From: Chromera velia
Taxonomy: Eukaryota > Sar > Chromeraceae
NCBI GenBank assembly: GCA_018398765.1
Contig: JAHBMJ010000437.1
Coordinates: 1 to 42,500, forward strand
Length of the DNA: 42,500 bases
Reading direction: 5' to 3'
Position numbers and translations under genes: made by a program. A model generated the notes under the pieces. The model did not search any database. It was not told the DNA's origin and worked only from the letters and a program-made list of their open reading frames with translations. Shown here in pieces: positions 41,823-42,500 of the stretch (its first letter is position 1; each line of letters opens with the position of its first letter).

Positions 41823-42071
41823 TCAAAATGCCTTCTTTCGCGCCTCCGCCTGATAGTATCCTCCGAGAGGCGCAATAGGATCCTGCGAGAATCCGGAAGT
41901 GAGAAGCCACCTGAACTTCCTGTCTGCATCGTAGTTTCTTGTCTTGATTGGCTTCATGTCGTTGAGAGGGTCCGGCTTCTGCGTGAGGTTGTGGATCCTT
42001 GTGCCAAGCTGGTGCAGCTCCTTCGAGTGTTTGTAGATCTCCTCTTCTGACGGTGCTGCTGTGTGGACGTA
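41823..42071 (-). CDS. Terminal exon of an unrecognised gene
   Basis: On the minus strand a CTGCAG acceptor (42077-42072) is followed by 82 codons and a TGA at 41823-41825. The peptide is compositionally balanced and looks like a conserved protein C-terminus. It begins YVHTAAPSEEEIYKHSKEL, has a charged helical first half, then NYDADRKFRWLLTSGF and a short basic end, EARKKAF. Other frames here are longer but look random. In this frame a TGA occurs about 40 bases upstream of the acceptor, so an intron is required. The preceding exon is not identified and may lie beyond the window. No family is recognised. Confidence 0.55.
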   Translation of the reverse strand, partial: YVHTAAPSEEEIYKHSKELHQLGTRIHNLTQKPDPLNDMKPIKTRNYDADRKFRWLLTSGFSQDPIAPLGGYYQAEARKKAF

Positions 42072-42197
42072 CTGCAGGCGTCGAGCATTGATCTTTCAGT
42101 GCGTGAGAGGAGATATTTCTGCATGCTGTCCTTTGCATTTCCCAACTTCCTCACTCATTCAACCAGTCACTCACTCTGTGTCCTTGGATGTATCTAG

Positions 42198-42206
42198 TGT
42201 GTGTCC

Positions 42207-42269
<63 letters not shown>

Positions 42270-42282
42270 AGAAAGAGAGAGA
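42198..42282. repeat. TG then AG microsatellite
   Basis: A (TG)n run passes directly into (GA)n and then GAAA-type repeats. If the minus-strand gene continues upstream, this lies in its intron as a long pyrimidine tract. Confidence 0.9.
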
Positions 42283-42400
42283 TCTTGAGGGATAATGAGC
42301 ATCTCCCTCATTTGTGAAAGCGGCCGAGATGCCTCTCTCCGGCTGGCTACCTATCTTTTTTCATAAGAAAAGAAAGCAGAACAAACGCAACTGATCGATC

Positions 42401-42500
42401 ATGACTTCTCTATTCGTCCCCGTGATATGCGTGGATTTCGAGGGTACAGTAAAACACGCGGAGAAAGAGAAGAGCAAAGAAAGGATAGAAAAGGAAACAA
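42401..42500 (+). CDS. Possible first exon cut by the window edge
   Basis: An ATG at 42401 opens a frame that reaches the window end without a stop (residues MTSLFVPVICVDFEG, then Lys/Glu-rich). The first 15 residues are hydrophobic and protein-like, and a GTACAG that could be a donor follows at 42445. The partner sequence is missing, so this may be chance. Confidence 0.25.
   Translation, partial: MTSLFVPVICVDFEGTVKHAEKEKSKERIEKET

Noticed and set aside
1-42500. CRISPR arrays, bacterial operons and riboswitches
   Set aside because: The repeats present lack regular unique spacers and the genome is eukaryotic. Nothing supports these categories.
1-42500. tRNA genes
   Set aside because: TTCGAA or TTCAAA-type T-loop motifs occur (for example near 11183, 28064 and 40131), but none sits in a foldable cloverleaf with A and B boxes. 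The one at 40131-40153 is the retrotransposon primer-binding site.

Overview
The window is nuclear DNA of a eukaryotic protist or alga with spliceosomal introns. Genes are sparse and separated by long AT-rich or repeat-filled stretches. Coding exons end in GT and are preceded by pyrimidine tracts ending in GCAG. The long intron-split proteins have large disordered tails, and microsatellites, hairpins and decayed retroelements are everywhere. There are no bacterial-style operons or Shine-Dalgarno-led gene rows. A chromerid or related alveolate alga would fit, but that assignment is an inference.

Layout. 1-3.9 kb: AT-rich sequence holding a composite terminal-inverted-repeat element (957-2695) and a 35-bp minisatellite. 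3.95-7.5 kb: a minus-strand LTR retrotransposon carrying only a decayed gag, with a recognisable primer-binding site. 7.5-12.5 kb: decayed coding fragments and degenerate dispersed repeats. 12.5-14.5 kb: a tandemly duplicated exon-intron unit, a 550-bp tetranucleotide array and a lysine-rich exon. 14.5-16.7 kb: a coding-like fragment, a small minus-strand frame and a weak inverted-repeat element.

16.7-25.6 kb is the gene-rich core, two genes arranged head to head. The minus-strand gene (16748-18532) encodes a Qa-type SNARE whose membrane anchor is a glycine-zipper hairpin like that of syntaxin 17, followed by a long tail with NPF motifs. The plus-strand gene (19402-25644) can be assembled as eight in-frame exons. 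It encodes about 1355 residues: a compact N-terminal domain that may be TerD-like, a coiled coil built from very small exons, and an enormous Pro/Ser-rich tail. The roughly 870 bp between the two starts must hold both promoters.

25.7-36 kb: decayed reading frames, a GC-rich minisatellite, CA repeats, an array of four EcoRI-centred palindromes, and an unrecognised minus-strand reading frame. 36-38 kb: a broken reverse transcriptase with a 155-bp inverted repeat, and a 242-bp MITE with a perfect 8-bp target duplication. 39.05-40.63 kb: a nearly pristine miniature LTR retrotransposon (TRIM) with LTRs, PBS, PPT and target duplication. 41.8-42.1 kb: the last exon of an unrecognised minus-strand gene, followed by the edge of the window.

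The strongest candidates for something undescribed are the STX17-like SNARE with an NPF tail and its divergent eight-exon neighbour, the two non-autonomous LTR elements, and the palindrome array. No search or folding program was run. Every homology statement rests on motif recognition by eye.
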